Source of the DNA: an uncultured Carnobacterium sp.
GTDB taxonomy: Bacteria > Bacillota > Bacilli > Lactobacillales > Aerococcaceae
Assembly: GCA_905371865.1 (NCBI GenBank)
Contig: CAJPNA010000004.1
Coordinates: 1-21,863 of the forward strand
Length of the DNA stretch: 21,863 bases
Direction: 5' to 3'
Part shown: positions 1 to 8,470 of the stretch, piece by piece
Position numbering within the stretch: position 1 is the first letter of the stretch
Layout: each line of letters begins with the position of its first letter
Notes under the pieces: model-generated
What the model saw: the letters and a program-made list of their open reading frames with translations, nothing else
Told to the model about the DNA's origin: nothing
Database searches by the model: none
Position numbers and translations under genes: made by a program

Positions 1-1
1 T

Positions 2-1189
2 ACAGGAATTAATGTTCAACCAGGACATACTGTAGTAATTTATGCAGAAGTGGAACAAGCACCTTTTGCACGTTTATTAGTTAAAGAAGCTTATCAATTA
101 GGAGCAAGCGAAGTTATCGTTCAATGGAGTGATGATGAAATCAACCGTGACCGTTTATTATATGCTGCGGAAGATCGTATTACGACTGTTCCAGAATATA
201 AAGTACAAGAAATGCACTATTTATTAGATCATAAAGCAAGTCGTTTAAGCATTGTTTCTAGAGATCCAGATGCATTAAATGGAGTAGATACAAGTCGTCT
301 TGCAAAATCAATGAAAGCTACAAGTGTTGCTTTAAAACCAATGCGTGTTGCAGGTCAATCGAATAAAATAAGCTGGACAGTAGCAGCTGCAGCAGGTAGC
401 GCATGGGCTAAAAAAGTATTCCCAGAAGCAACATCAACAGAAGAAGCTGTAGATTTATTATGGAATCAAATCTTTACAACTTGTCGAGTATATGCTGACG
501 ACCCAGTTGCGGCTTGGAAAGAACATGAAGAAAAATTAGACAAAAAAGCAGCTGTTTTAAATAAAGAACAATTTGCTAAATTACATTACACTGCACCAGG
601 GACAGACTTAACTCTAGGAATGCCTAAAAACCATGTTTGGGAAAGTGCTGGAAGCATCAATGCTCAAGGAGAACACTTCATCGCAAACATGCCAACAGAA
701 GAAGTCTTCTCAGCTCCAGATTTCCGCGTAGCTGACGGATATGTATCAAGCACAAAACCATTAAGCTACAACGGTAACATTATCGAAGGCATCAAAGTGA
801 CTTTCAAAGACGGTCAAATCACAGAAGTATCTGCTGAAAAAGGCGACCAAGTAATGAAAGACTTAGTATTCGAAAACAATGGTGCTCGTGGATTAGGTGA
901 AGTAGCACTAGTAAGCGACCCATCACCAATCTCACAATCAGGCATTACATTCTTCAATACATTATTCGATGAAAATGCATCAAACCACTTAGCAATTGGT
1001 TCAGCATATGCTACAAGTGTTAAAGGTGGAGAAAACTTCGAAACTGAAGAAGAATTAAGAGAAGCTGGATTAAACCGTTCGGATGTACACGTGGACTTCA
1101 TGATCGGTGGACCAGAAATGAACGTAGACGGTATTCGTGAAGACGGTACGGTTGTTCCAATCTTCCGCAACGGAGACTGGGCTATTTAG
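2..1189 (+). CDS. Aminopeptidase, M29 family (AmpS/PepS-like), 5'-truncated by window edge
   Basis: The open frame runs in from the left edge (first full codon at 2, TGINVQPGHTVVIYAE...), so the start lies outside the window; the GTG at 50 is internal. About 395 residues remain of a family usually near 410, so only a short N-terminal piece is missing. The product is a cytosolic metallo-aminopeptidase (thermophilic/PepS family, peptidase M29) that removes N-terminal residues from peptides. The metal-site region is visible in the C-terminal half: NGARGLGEVAL (Glu ligand), NHLAIG (His) and DVHVDFMIGG (His and Asp). The gene ends in a strong terminator 20 nt after the stop and is not operonic with what follows. 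Family assignment is firm; substrate preference cannot be read from sequence. Confidence 0.93.
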   Translation, partial: TGINVQPGHTVVIYAEVEQAPFARLLVKEAYQLGASEVIVQWSDDEINRDRLLYAAEDRITTVPEYKVQEMHYLLDHKASRLSIVSRDPDALNGVDTSRLAKSMKATSVALKPMRVAGQSNKISWTVAAAAGSAWAKKVFPEATSTEEAVDLLWNQIFTTCRVYADDPVAAWKEHEEKLDKKAAVLNKEQFAKLHYTAPGTDLTLGMPKNHVWESAGSINAQGEHFIANMPTEEVFSAPDFRVADGYVSSTKPLSYNGNIIEGIKVTFKDGQITEVSAEKGDQVMKDLVFENNGARGLGEVALVSDPSPISQSGITFFNTLFDENASNHLAIGSAYATSVKGGENFETEEELREAGLNRSDVHVDFMIGGPEMNVDGIREDGTVVPIFRNGDWAI

Positions 1190-1209
1190 TCGGATAAATT
1201 GAATCAGTA

Positions 1210-1247
1210 AAAGGAACGAACTTTGAGAGAAGTTCGTTCCTTTTTTT
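1210..1247 (+). terminator. Rho-independent terminator after the M29 aminopeptidase
   Basis: A perfect 14-bp stem (1210-1223 with 1230-1243), a 6-nt loop TGAGAG, and a T-run to 1247. The stem starts with A's and ends with T's, so it could also act on the opposite strand for the convergent LysR gene. Confidence 0.92.
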
Positions 1248-1336
1248 GTGTTGTTATAAGAAAAATTAATAGGTCTATAAGAAAATTCAATTGGTAAAAA
1301 CTTCACAAGGAGAGTACAATGAAAACATAAGAATCC

Positions 1337-2224
1337 TTATAAAGTTCGTAATAATTCAATGAGTTCTAAGATGTTTTGCGAATATTTTTCGTTTGGTCGA
1401 TAAGCAACTCCGATAGGGAAGAATCCATTTTTATCGATGAGAGGAATCCATACGAGTTCGTCATCTGAATAAAATTCTTTATATTCCAGTGCCATGATGC
1501 AAACGGAGTTAAAGGTTGCAAGACTGGCGAGTAGTACTTCCCAGTTGTCGTCTACGTAAACGATATTCGGTTCAAAGCCAAAATGTCTAGAGCGTTGGTG
1601 TAATAATTTCCCAAGCATAAAGTGTTCGGATAAGGTGCTAAAACGTTCCTCCTTCAAATCTTCAAAGGTAACAGAGTCTCTCGAAGCTAGTGGATGACCT
1701 TTAGGAACGACAAGACTCGCCTGATAACCAGCGAAATGTTGTTGGAACGGTTCAATCATAATATTGGACTCAATCTTTGGGAATGAGAGAACACCAAGGT
1801 CGATTTCTTCATTCACTAGTGCAGTTTGAAGCTCACGCGAACCGCCTTGCACCATCGTTAAGTGAATCGAAGGATGCGACATCATAAAACGCGAGAACTC
1901 AGGCATTAATTTGATCGCAAAAAGTGTCGGTAGCCCAATTCGAATTGTTTCTTTTTGAGGTTGATTAAGCTCATGAATTTGAGCCACAGTCTCTTCCATC
2001 AAAGAAATGATTTTCTTACCATTATCGTATAAGAGCTGTCCAGCTTCAGTCAGTCGAATACTATTGTTAGTTTGCTGAATAAATAGCGGAGTATGTAATT
2101 CGGATTCTAATTTTTTAATGGTTTGAGAAAGGGTCGGTTGCGTAATGAACAAACTACGAGCGGCATTAGAATATCCGCCATGGTCAACGATACTTATAAA
2201 GTAGTGAAGGTGTTTAATATCCAT
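1337..2224 (-). CDS. LysR-family transcriptional regulator, divergent from the PanE-like gene
   Basis: This 295-residue protein has LysR length and layout. A winged HTH covers about residues 1-60 (MDIKHLHYFISIVDHGGYSNAARSL, then TQPTLSQTIKKLE), followed by a linker and a periplasmic-binding-like effector domain from about residue 90. The ATG is preceded on the minus strand by AGGAG at good spacing. It is transcribed away from the ketoacid-reductase/EIIC pair with 101 nt between starts, the usual arrangement for a LysR protein that controls the divergent operon and itself. The dyad at 2253-2273 is the obvious binding-site candidate. The effector is unknown; a 2-keto or 2-hydroxy acid linked to the neighbouring reductase is a guess. 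It converges on the aminopeptidase and shares the terminator hairpin at 1210-1247. Confidence 0.93.
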   Translation of the reverse strand: MDIKHLHYFISIVDHGGYSNAARSLFITQPTLSQTIKKLESELHTPLFIQQTNNSIRLTEAGQLLYDNGKKIISLMEETVAQIHELNQPQKETIRIGLPTLFAIKLMPEFSRFMMSHPSIHLTMVQGGSRELQTALVNEEIDLGVLSFPKIESNIMIEPFQQHFAGYQASLVVPKGHPLASRDSVTFEDLKEERFSTLSEHFMLGKLLHQRSRHFGFEPNIVYVDDNWEVLLASLATFNSVCIMALEYKEFYSDDELVWIPLIDKNGFFPIGVAYRPNEKYSQNILELIELLRTL

Positions 2225-2252
2225 TGGACATCTCCTATTCTTTTAAGTGAAC

Positions 2253-2273
2253 TGTTACACAATAATTGTAACA
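2253..2273. promoter_or_regulatory. Candidate LysR operator in the divergent intergenic region
   Basis: Perfect inverted repeat TGTTACA-N7-TGTAACA, lying 29 nt from the LysR start and 53 nt from the reductase start. Size and position suit a LysR recognition site. Assignment to this regulator is inference. Confidence 0.55.
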
Positions 2274-2325
2274 AAGAATAAAGACGGAAACAATAAGGTT
2301 TTTAAAACATAAAGGAGGAATTACG

Positions 2326-3273
2326 ATGAAAATTACAATCGCAGGTGCCGGTGCAATGGGAAGCCGCTTTGGGTTAATGCTCCATCAAGCAGGGCATGAA
2401 GTACTTTTGGTAGATGGTTGGAAAGATCATGTGGAAGCCATTCAAAAGGACGGTCTCAAGGCCAACTTTAACGGGGAAGAAGTTGTGGTGAAGTTGCCAG
2501 CAGTACTTCAAAGTGAAGTCACAGAAGCAATGACAAGTGACCTAATCATTTTATTTACAAAAGCGATGCAATTAGAAGGTATGCTAACAGATTTGAAACC
2601 AGTGATTCATGATGAAACAAGAGTCCTTTGTTTACTCAATGGAATTGGACATGAAGAAATAATTGAACAATTTGTTCCAAAAGAAGATATCTTTATCGGA
2701 AATACGATGTGGACGGCTGGAATGGAAGGTCCAGGTCGTGTCAAACTCTTCGGTAGTGGAACGGTAGCTTTGAAGAACTTAGTAGATACGGCAGAGGCAA
2801 AAACGAATGCCGAAGAAATCGTCGAGGTGTTGAACAGCGGGGGGTTAAATGCGTCTTACTCTGAGAATATTCTATTCGCCATTTACAAGAAAGCATGTGT
2901 AAATGGAACGATGAATGGACTTTGCACCATCTTGATGAGTAATATGTATGAGTTTGGTTCTACAACGACTGCACACTTGATTGTTGAAAATATTGTGAAA
3001 GAATTTTCAGAAGTTGCAAAAAATGAAAACATTCTGTTAAATATTTCAGAAATTGTAGATTTCATTGAAACAAATTGTTATAATCGTGAAACAATCGGGC
3101 TTCATCACCCATCGATGTATCAAGACTTAAATGAAAATAATCGTTTAACAGAAATTGATTACATCAACGGAGCGGTAGTGCGTAAAGGACAAAAATATGG
3201 CGTTCCAACACCATATTGTGAGTTTTTAACAGCATTGGTTCATTGTAAAGAACAAATTCTTGGAGCTAAATAG
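2326..3273 (+). CDS. Ketopantoate reductase family protein (PanE/ApbA-like 2-ketoacid reductase)
   Basis: The protein has 315 residues with an N-terminal Rossmann motif GAGAMGS (about residues 7-13) for NADPH and the two-domain ApbA/PanE layout. The C-terminal helical domain contains the family-type KKACVNGTMN segment with the conserved Lys and Asn. Start ATG follows AAAGGAGG. Family members reduce 2-ketopantoate to pantoate, but the lactococcal protein once called PanE is known to act as a D-2-hydroxyacid dehydrogenase on branched-chain 2-ketoacids. No other pantothenate gene is nearby, so the latter type of role is at least as likely. It is followed 24 nt later by an EIIC-like membrane protein in the same direction, so the pair is probably one operon controlled by the divergent LysR protein. 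Family sure; substrate unknown. Confidence 0.85.
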   Translation: MKITIAGAGAMGSRFGLMLHQAGHEVLLVDGWKDHVEAIQKDGLKANFNGEEVVVKLPAVLQSEVTEAMTSDLIILFTKAMQLEGMLTDLKPVIHDETRVLCLLNGIGHEEIIEQFVPKEDIFIGNTMWTAGMEGPGRVKLFGSGTVALKNLVDTAEAKTNAEEIVEVLNSGGLNASYSENILFAIYKKACVNGTMNGLCTILMSNMYEFGSTTTAHLIVENIVKEFSEVAKNENILLNISEIVDFIETNCYNRETIGLHHPSMYQDLNENNRLTEIDYINGAVVRKGQKYGVPTPYCEFLTALVHCKEQILGAK

Positions 3274-3297
3274 CTCGCAGTAGAGGGGGACAAAACT

Positions 3298-4347
3298 ATG
3301 GAAGCACAAGCAAAACAAAAAATGACGGCTTCAGTTTTTATCAATAAAATCTTAGCAGGGACAGCCCTAGGGGTTATCGTCGGACTGATTCCAAATGCAG
3401 TTCTTTCAGCAATTTTAAAACATTTTAGTCAATATCCAATCGCAGTAACCATTACGCAAATCGCGGTTATTTTCCAATTAGCAACTCCACTTATTATCGG
3501 GGGCTTAATTGCATTACAATTCGGATTTAAACCAATGCCGATGATGGTTGTTGCAGGGGCCTGCTTCGTAGCCAGTGGGGTAGTGACGTATAATGCAGAA
3601 CTTCAAAAATTTGTCGGTGCTGGAACAGGGGACTTGATTAATACAATGGTCACTGCAGGTATCGCTGTTGGAATGTTAATGCTGATCAAAGATAAATTCG
3701 GTTCAACTGCCGTTGTAGCAATGCCAATTGTCGTTGGAGTTGGATCTGCGCTTATCGGATTATTGCTCTTACCATACGTTAAAATGATTACTGCAGCGAT
3801 TGGTCAAGTCATCAACGAATTCACAACATTACAACCAATTTTGATGTCAATCTTAATTTGCTGCTCATTTGCAATATTAATTATCTCTCCAATTTCTACA
3901 GTAGCGATTGGTTTAGCGATTCAATTAAACGGCGTGTCTGCCGGGGCGGCTGCAATGGGGGTTGCCGCAACAGCCGTAGCATTAGTAGTCCACTCATGGA
4001 AAGTCAATAAATCAGGGGTAACGTTAGCCATCGCTCTAGGGGCTATGAAATTAATGATGCCTAACTTATTCAAATATCCAGTGATTTTGATTCCATGTTT
4101 ATCAACAGCGATTATTTCAGCGATTCCAGTAGCGCTCTTCTCAGTAAGTGGTACTCCACAATCTGCAGGGTTCGGTATCGTAGGGTTGGTAGGACCATTA
4201 GCTTCTATCGATGCTGGATTGAAGGTGGGCTTAGCAGCTATTGTATGGTTCGTTGTTCCAATTGCAGCAGCGATTGCAAGTAAATTTTTATTTGAAAAAG
4301 TTCTTAAATTATATGATTCTTCTGTCGTATTCAAATTCCAAGAATAA
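3298..4347 (+). CDS. PTS EIIC-like integral membrane protein (PTS_EIIC_2-type)
   Basis: A 349-residue, very hydrophobic protein with about nine or ten membrane segments from residue 14 to 335 and glycine/alanine-rich helices. The general look (NKILAGTALGVIVGLIPNAV, then SPISTVAIGLAIQLNG, later SGTPQSAGFGIVGLVGP) matches the EIIC-like family sometimes annotated as PTS transporter subunit IIC. There is no EIIA or EIIB domain in the protein or next to it, so it is either a transporter working without a local phosphotransfer chain or one using shared EII parts. ATG is preceded by AGAGGGG. Its place behind the 2-ketoacid reductase suggests it moves a substrate or product of that enzyme; this is inference. 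It ends at a strong terminator. Confidence 0.75.
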   Translation: MEAQAKQKMTASVFINKILAGTALGVIVGLIPNAVLSAILKHFSQYPIAVTITQIAVIFQLATPLIIGGLIALQFGFKPMPMMVVAGACFVASGVVTYNAELQKFVGAGTGDLINTMVTAGIAVGMLMLIKDKFGSTAVVAMPIVVGVGSALIGLLLLPYVKMITAAIGQVINEFTTLQPILMSILICCSFAILIISPISTVAIGLAIQLNGVSAGAAAMGVAATAVALVVHSWKVNKSGVTLAIALGAMKLMMPNLFKYPVILIPCLSTAIISAIPVALFSVSGTPQSAGFGIVGLVGPLASIDAGLKVGLAAIVWFVVPIAAAIASKFLFEKVLKLYDSSVVFKFQE

Positions 4348-4363
4348 GCACAAATTCCTATCG

Positions 4364-4405
4364 ACTCCTTCGTGCAAATGCACGGAGGAGTTTATTTTTA
4401 TTTTT
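4364..4405 (+). terminator. Terminator of the reductase-EIIC operon
   Basis: 13-bp stem with one wobble (4364-4376 with 4379-4391), a very short AA loop and a T-rich tail. The promoter of the next gene begins directly in the tail. Confidence 0.88.
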
Positions 4406-4414
4406 GCAAGAAGA

Positions 4415-4423
4415 TGGTACAAT
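4415..4423 (+). promoter_or_regulatory. Extended -10 promoter of the second LysR gene
   Basis: TGGTACAAT is a TGn-extended -10 located 25 nt before the ATG at 4449 and immediately after the preceding terminator. No good -35 is seen, which is usual for extended -10 promoters. Confidence 0.6.
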
Positions 4424-4448
4424 AAATGTAATAGAAGGGAGTGGTCGG

Positions 4449-5381
4449 ATGAGAATTCAACAATTAATTTATTTCGAGAAAATTGTTGAAAAAGGCTCTA
4501 TGAATGAAGCCGCAAAAGACTTATATGTCAGCCAACCAAGTTTATCAAAGGCCATTCGTGAGTTGGAATTAGAAATGGATATCACACTTTTTCAACGTGG
4601 TAATACAGGAATTACTTTGACAGCAGAAGGGCGAGAATTTTTAGTATACGCTCGTCAAGTCCTTGATCAAGTGAATTTGATGGAAGAAAAATACAAAAGA
4701 CAAACCAAACGGAAACGAACATTCTCAGTATCCGCTCAGCACTATGCTTTTGTCGTTCATGCATTTGTAGATTTTATTCAAAAGGAAGCTGGAGATGAAT
4801 ATCAATTCACACTCCGAGAAACAGAAACGCAAAATATCTTAGAAGACTTAACAAATTATAAGAGTGAGATTGGGGTCTTATATTTGAATGATTTCAACCG
4901 CAAAGTGATGGAAAAATTATTCAAAGAAAAGGACTTAGTTTTTACGCCATTATTTAAGGCGCAACCACACGTGTTTTTGAGTACTCAAAATCCACTTGCA
5001 GAAAAAGAGAGCATTAGTCTAGAAGAACTTGAAGATTATCTGTATTTGTCGTATGAACAAGGAGAAGAAAACTCATTCTACTTCTCAGAGGAAATCCTCA
5101 GCACGATGGAACATAAGAAGAGCATTAAGGTGAGTGACCGTGCGACCATCTTTAACTTAATGGTTGGATTAAATGGATACACAATTAGTTCAGGGATTAT
5201 TAGTAGTAAGCTAAATGATGATAAGATCGTTGCGGTTCCTCTTGAAGTTGAAGATACGATGGAACTTGGAATCTTACAACATGACCAACGAAAATTATCT
5301 AAAGAGGCGGAGCGATTCTTGCATATGCTGAAAACACATATTCAGGAATACGGCTTCGAAGTTCAAAATCTTGATTTTTAG
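4449..5381 (+). CDS. LysR-family transcriptional regulator (second copy)
   Basis: A 310-residue LysR protein: HTH at about residues 1-60 (MRIQQLIYFEKIVEKGSMNE, then SQPSLSKAIRELE) and an effector-binding domain from about residue 90. The frame stays open further upstream, but the -10 lies inside that extension. The ATG at 4449 starts at the canonical N-terminus and has a GAAGGGAG ribosome site. It is not closely similar to the first LysR protein. It sits between the EIIC terminator and the phosphoglucomutase promoter, so it is probably monocistronic. It could regulate the EIIC locus, phosphoglucomutase or something distant; the sequence does not decide. Confidence 0.9.
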   Translation: MRIQQLIYFEKIVEKGSMNEAAKDLYVSQPSLSKAIRELELEMDITLFQRGNTGITLTAEGREFLVYARQVLDQVNLMEEKYKRQTKRKRTFSVSAQHYAFVVHAFVDFIQKEAGDEYQFTLRETETQNILEDLTNYKSEIGVLYLNDFNRKVMEKLFKEKDLVFTPLFKAQPHVFLSTQNPLAEKESISLEELEDYLYLSYEQGEENSFYFSEEILSTMEHKKSIKVSDRATIFNLMVGLNGYTISSGIISSKLNDDKIVAVPLEVEDTMELGILQHDQRKLSKEAERFLHMLKTHIQEYGFEVQNLDF

Positions 5382-5393
5382 TTCACAAAGAGG

Positions 5394-5422
5394 TTGAAAC
5401 TATTCGGAAAATCGGGGATAAT
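5394..5422 (+). promoter_or_regulatory. Promoter of the phosphoglucomutase gene
   Basis: TTGAAA (5394-5399), 17-nt spacer, GATAAT (5417-5422), 41 nt before the ATG. Confidence 0.7.
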
Positions 5423-5462
5423 AAAATAACGTAAGACATTATTACTCAGTAGAAGGAGACGA

Positions 5463-7181
5463 ATGCAAATGAGTTGGAAAGAAACAGCAAAATTATGGGA
5501 ATCTTTTGAGGCACTTGAAGAAGGATTAAAAGTGCAATTACAATCAATGGATGACACACAAAAAGAGGAAGCCTTCTATATGCCATTAGAATTTGGTACA
5601 GCGGGAATGCGTGGAATTGTGGGGCCTGGGATTAACCGAATGAATACGTATACCGTTCGTCAAGCGACTGAAGGGTTATCACGCTTAATTGAGAGTTACG
5701 GGGAAGAAGCAAAAAAACGTGGGGTAGCCATTGCCTACGATTCACGTCATTTTTCACCAGAATTTGCAATGGAATCTGCTCGTACTTTAGCGTCTCATGG
5801 AATTGCTTCGTATGTGTTTGAAAGTTTAAGACCAACTCCTGAATTATCATTTGCAGTGCGTCACTTGCATACATTTGCCGGAATTATGATTACAGCTAGT
5901 CATAACCCAGCAGCTTACAACGGATATAAAGTCTATGGTGAAGACGGTGGGCAAATGCCTCCAAAAGATGCGGATGCATTAACAGCGTATGTTCGCCAAG
6001 TCGAAAATCCTCTTGAAATTAAAGTGTTAGATGATAATGCGCTAGAAGCGTCGGGTCTTGTAACAATCATCGGTAAAGATGTTGATGATGCGTACTTAAA
6101 AGAAATTAAATCAGTATCTGTAAATCCATCATTACTTAGCGATGTTGAAGGCTTATCAGTTGTGTATACGCCTTTACACGGTACAGGATTAATGCTTGTA
6201 GAAAAAGCATTAGAACAAGCAAACTTCAAAGGTTTACATATTGTTGAAGAACAAGCAATGCCAGATGGAGATTTCTCAACAGTTAAATCGCCAAACCCTG
6301 AGGAAGCAGGAGCATTTGAATATGCGATGAAATTAGGACAAAAGGTTGGAGCTGATGTATTATTAGCGACTGACCCAGATGCGGACCGTATGGGGGCTGC
6401 TGTACGTTTACCAGATGGAAGCTACCAAGTGATCACAGGAAACCAAATCGCTGCAATTTTAGTGGATTACTTACTCTATGCTCACCAACAAGAAGGAACA
6501 CTTCCAAGTAACGCGCTTGTCGTGAAATCAATCGTAAGTAGTGAACTTCCAACAGCTGTTGCTAAGAGTTACGGTGCTGAAATGATGAATGTGTTAACAG
6601 GATTCAAATTCATCGCAGAACAAATTCAACACGACGAAGAAACGGGAGACCATACGTTCATGTTCGGTTTCGAAGAAAGTTACGGTTACCTTGTGAAATC
6701 ATTTGTGCGTGATAAAGATGCGGTTCAAGCAGTGTTATTACTAACAGAAGTAGCAGCACACTTCAAAAACGAAGGCAAGACTTTATATGACGGCCTTCAA
6801 GCATTATATGCAAAACACGGATACTTCTTAGAAAAAACAATTTCTGTAACAGTAGCTGGTTTAGAAGGCCCGCAAAAAATTAAAGCTTTATTAGATGGCT
6901 TACGTTCTTCAGTTCCGACAAGCTTTGGAGGATTGAAAGTAGCATTAGCACAAGATTTTGCAGTGAACGAGCAAAAAGATGCTAATGGGGTCGTTTCAGA
7001 AATCGGACTTCCAACATCTAATGTATTGAAATATATTTTAGAAGATGGATCTTGGATTGCCGTTCGTCCAAGTGGTACAGAACCAAAAATTAAGTTCTAC
7101 ATCGGAGCAAAAGCGGATAGCGAAGCTGCTGCTAAAGATAAAGTAGCTGCCTTACAAGTCGACTTAGAAAAATTACAATAA
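5463..7181 (+). CDS. pgcA: Phospho-sugar mutase, alpha-phosphoglucomutase type
   Basis: The 572-residue length fits the Firmicute PgcA-type mutases that interconvert glucose-6-P and glucose-1-P (some also use mannose phosphates), feeding UDP-glucose for glycolipid, polysaccharide and wall polymer synthesis. All four signature loops are present: phosphoserine loop TASHNPAAYNGYK (Ser146), metal loop DPDADR (Asp304, 306, 308), sugar-specificity loop GFEESYGY, and phosphate-binding loop RPSGTEPKIKFYIG near residue 535. ATG at 5463 follows GAAGGAG; a second in-frame ATG at 5469 is possible. It is a single gene with its own promoter and terminator. Glucose versus mannose preference is not proven by sequence. 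Confidence 0.93.
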   Translation: MQMSWKETAKLWESFEALEEGLKVQLQSMDDTQKEEAFYMPLEFGTAGMRGIVGPGINRMNTYTVRQATEGLSRLIESYGEEAKKRGVAIAYDSRHFSPEFAMESARTLASHGIASYVFESLRPTPELSFAVRHLHTFAGIMITASHNPAAYNGYKVYGEDGGQMPPKDADALTAYVRQVENPLEIKVLDDNALEASGLVTIIGKDVDDAYLKEIKSVSVNPSLLSDVEGLSVVYTPLHGTGLMLVEKALEQANFKGLHIVEEQAMPDGDFSTVKSPNPEEAGAFEYAMKLGQKVGADVLLATDPDADRMGAAVRLPDGSYQVITGNQIAAILVDYLLYAHQQEGTLPSNALVVKSIVSSELPTAVAKSYGAEMMNVLTGFKFIAEQIQHDEETGDHTFMFGFEESYGYLVKSFVRDKDAVQAVLLLTEVAAHFKNEGKTLYDGLQALYAKHGYFLEKTISVTVAGLEGPQKIKALLDGLRSSVPTSFGGLKVALAQDFAVNEQKDANGVVSEIGLPTSNVLKYILEDGSWIAVRPSGTEPKIKFYIGAKADSEAAAKDKVAALQVDLEKLQ

Positions 7182-7193
7182 TGAAGGAAGTAG

Positions 7194-7224
7194 AGCACTC
7201 TTACGTTTGTAGGGGTGCTTTTTT
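7194..7224 (+). terminator. Terminator after pgcA
   Basis: 11-bp stem with two G-T wobbles (7194-7204 with 7209-7219), loop GTTT, then a T-run. Confidence 0.85.
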
Positions 7225-7263
7225 GAGCTTTATAGAAAGAAAGTTTTGAGAATCAAAGGAGTA

Positions 7264-7272
7264 TGCTATAAT
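7264..7272 (+). promoter_or_regulatory. Extended -10 promoter of the lipoprotein gene
   Basis: TGCTATAAT is a perfect extended -10. A weak TTTTGA -35 sits 17 nt upstream at 7244-7249. Confidence 0.75.
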
Positions 7273-7331
7273 GAAATTCATATAAATAAGTTTTCAAAAA
7301 TCGCTATTTTAAAAGTATTAAGGAGAACTCA

Positions 7332-8306
7332 ATGAAAAAAGAAATTAAATTACTTCTAGTAGGGAGCTCGTTATTCTGTTCATTCGTCATTGCAGGGTGC
7401 TCAGCTACCCCAACTACTGCAAGTGAAACTACTCAAGCTCAAACGAAAGATACCGTTTATCATAAAAATGATGTTACTGGACCAGCGGCTTCCTTTGATT
7501 GGAATGCTAAAATGCCTCCATTAAGGAATTACGAACAAACGTATGTAGAATCTAATAGTGGCAAAACTGTAAAAATGCCTTTAAGTCGTGTGAAAAAAGC
7601 TGCTGAAGAACTTGCGGAGAAGAAAAAGAGTATTACAGATAGTAAAGTACAAGAAGCCTTAAAATTAGTGGATGCTATCTTTGTAAATCAAGAAAATTTC
7701 GATGTGCTTTTACATGCAACAACCACCTCAAATCAAGAAGAATTTTTTGATAAACTATGGAATGGGTATATGGTGAAGATGTTAAAGGAATCGAGGCCAA
7801 CCTTCTCTAATGATGCAGAAATAGAGTTTCAAGGAGTTACTTATCCTATTAAAGTTTATGGACCAATGTACTTAAAAGTAAATACGAACTCATTAGGTAA
7901 AGCAGGAGCTTATACACTGGAAGATTACAAAGTAGATGGGGATACCGTGTATTTGAAATTCCAAGCTCCAAAAGTAGATCTCTATCAATATGAGGTACAA
8001 GCAAGCTATCAAAGAGACAATCAAGCTTTCTTTAAAGGGTTGATTCAGGAATCTCAAAAGGTAGCGCAATCTGATTTTTCTAAAGCCCTCTTGCTTAAGT
8101 TGATTTATCGATTAGCAGCCCTAGGATTTAAATCGAATTTAGGGGTCGACTTAGAAGGGATGGATTATCTTCCAAGAAATACGCACTATTTAGCAATTAA
8201 GATCGATGATAAAGGGAAAGCAACGATTGATGACGTAAACTTAGCGAACCTTCTTCAAATTGACTTAACAACAGCTAACGAAGCGAATAAAGGAAAATTC
8301 GAATAA
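7332..8306 (+). CDS. Putative lipoprotein of unknown function
   Basis: I do not recognise this family. The 324-residue protein has a lipoprotein signal peptide: MKKEIK, a hydrophobic core, then VIAGC with the lipid-bearing Cys at residue 23. A Thr/Ser/Gln-rich linker follows to about residue 40. The mature part is soluble-looking and mixed alpha/beta: a Lys/Glu-rich helical stretch near residues 75-105, an FDKLWNGYMVKML segment, a beta-like region (IEFQGVTYPIKVYGPMYLKV, then YKVDGDTVYLKFQ), and a C-terminal helical part. ATG follows AAGGAGA. It has its own promoter and terminator, so neighbours give no functional hint. It should face the outside of the cell, anchored in the membrane. Sure as a gene, function unknown. 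Confidence 0.88.
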   Translation: MKKEIKLLLVGSSLFCSFVIAGCSATPTTASETTQAQTKDTVYHKNDVTGPAASFDWNAKMPPLRNYEQTYVESNSGKTVKMPLSRVKKAAEELAEKKKSITDSKVQEALKLVDAIFVNQENFDVLLHATTTSNQEEFFDKLWNGYMVKMLKESRPTFSNDAEIEFQGVTYPIKVYGPMYLKVNTNSLGKAGAYTLEDYKVDGDTVYLKFQAPKVDLYQYEVQASYQRDNQAFFKGLIQESQKVAQSDFSKALLLKLIYRLAALGFKSNLGVDLEGMDYLPRNTHYLAIKIDDKGKATIDDVNLANLLQIDLTTANEANKGKFE

Positions 8307-8322
8307 AGCTAAATATAGTAAG

Positions 8323-8360
8323 ACCGGTAATACTCAAGGGGTGTTACCGGTTATTGTTTT
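8323..8360 (+). terminator. Terminator after the lipoprotein gene
   Basis: 11-bp stem with one wobble (8323-8333 with 8341-8351), followed by the T-rich TATTGTTTT. Confidence 0.75.
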
Positions 8361-8404
8361 ATCTAAAAAGTTTGAAACTAAATGGTGTTCCGGTCGGACT
8401 TGCA

Positions 8405-8413
8405 TGGTATAAT
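8405..8413 (+). promoter_or_regulatory. Extended -10 promoter of the aldolase gene
   Basis: TGGTATAAT, a perfect extended -10, 57 nt before the chosen ATG. No clear -35. Confidence 0.7.
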
Positions 8414-8470
8414 GAAGTCAAACTAACCAAAGAACAGGTTTTATCAAAAAGAAAATAAGGAGAATTGAAA

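Noticed and set aside
50..52. GTG as start of the M29 aminopeptidase
   Set aside because: The frame and family similarity continue upstream to the window edge.
3921..4334. 137-residue minus-strand ORF within the EIIC-like gene
   Set aside because: Shadow of the membrane protein codons; no start signals.
4404..4448. Upstream extension of the second LysR gene
   Set aside because: It contains the -10 box and lacks a ribosome site; the family N-terminus begins at 4449.
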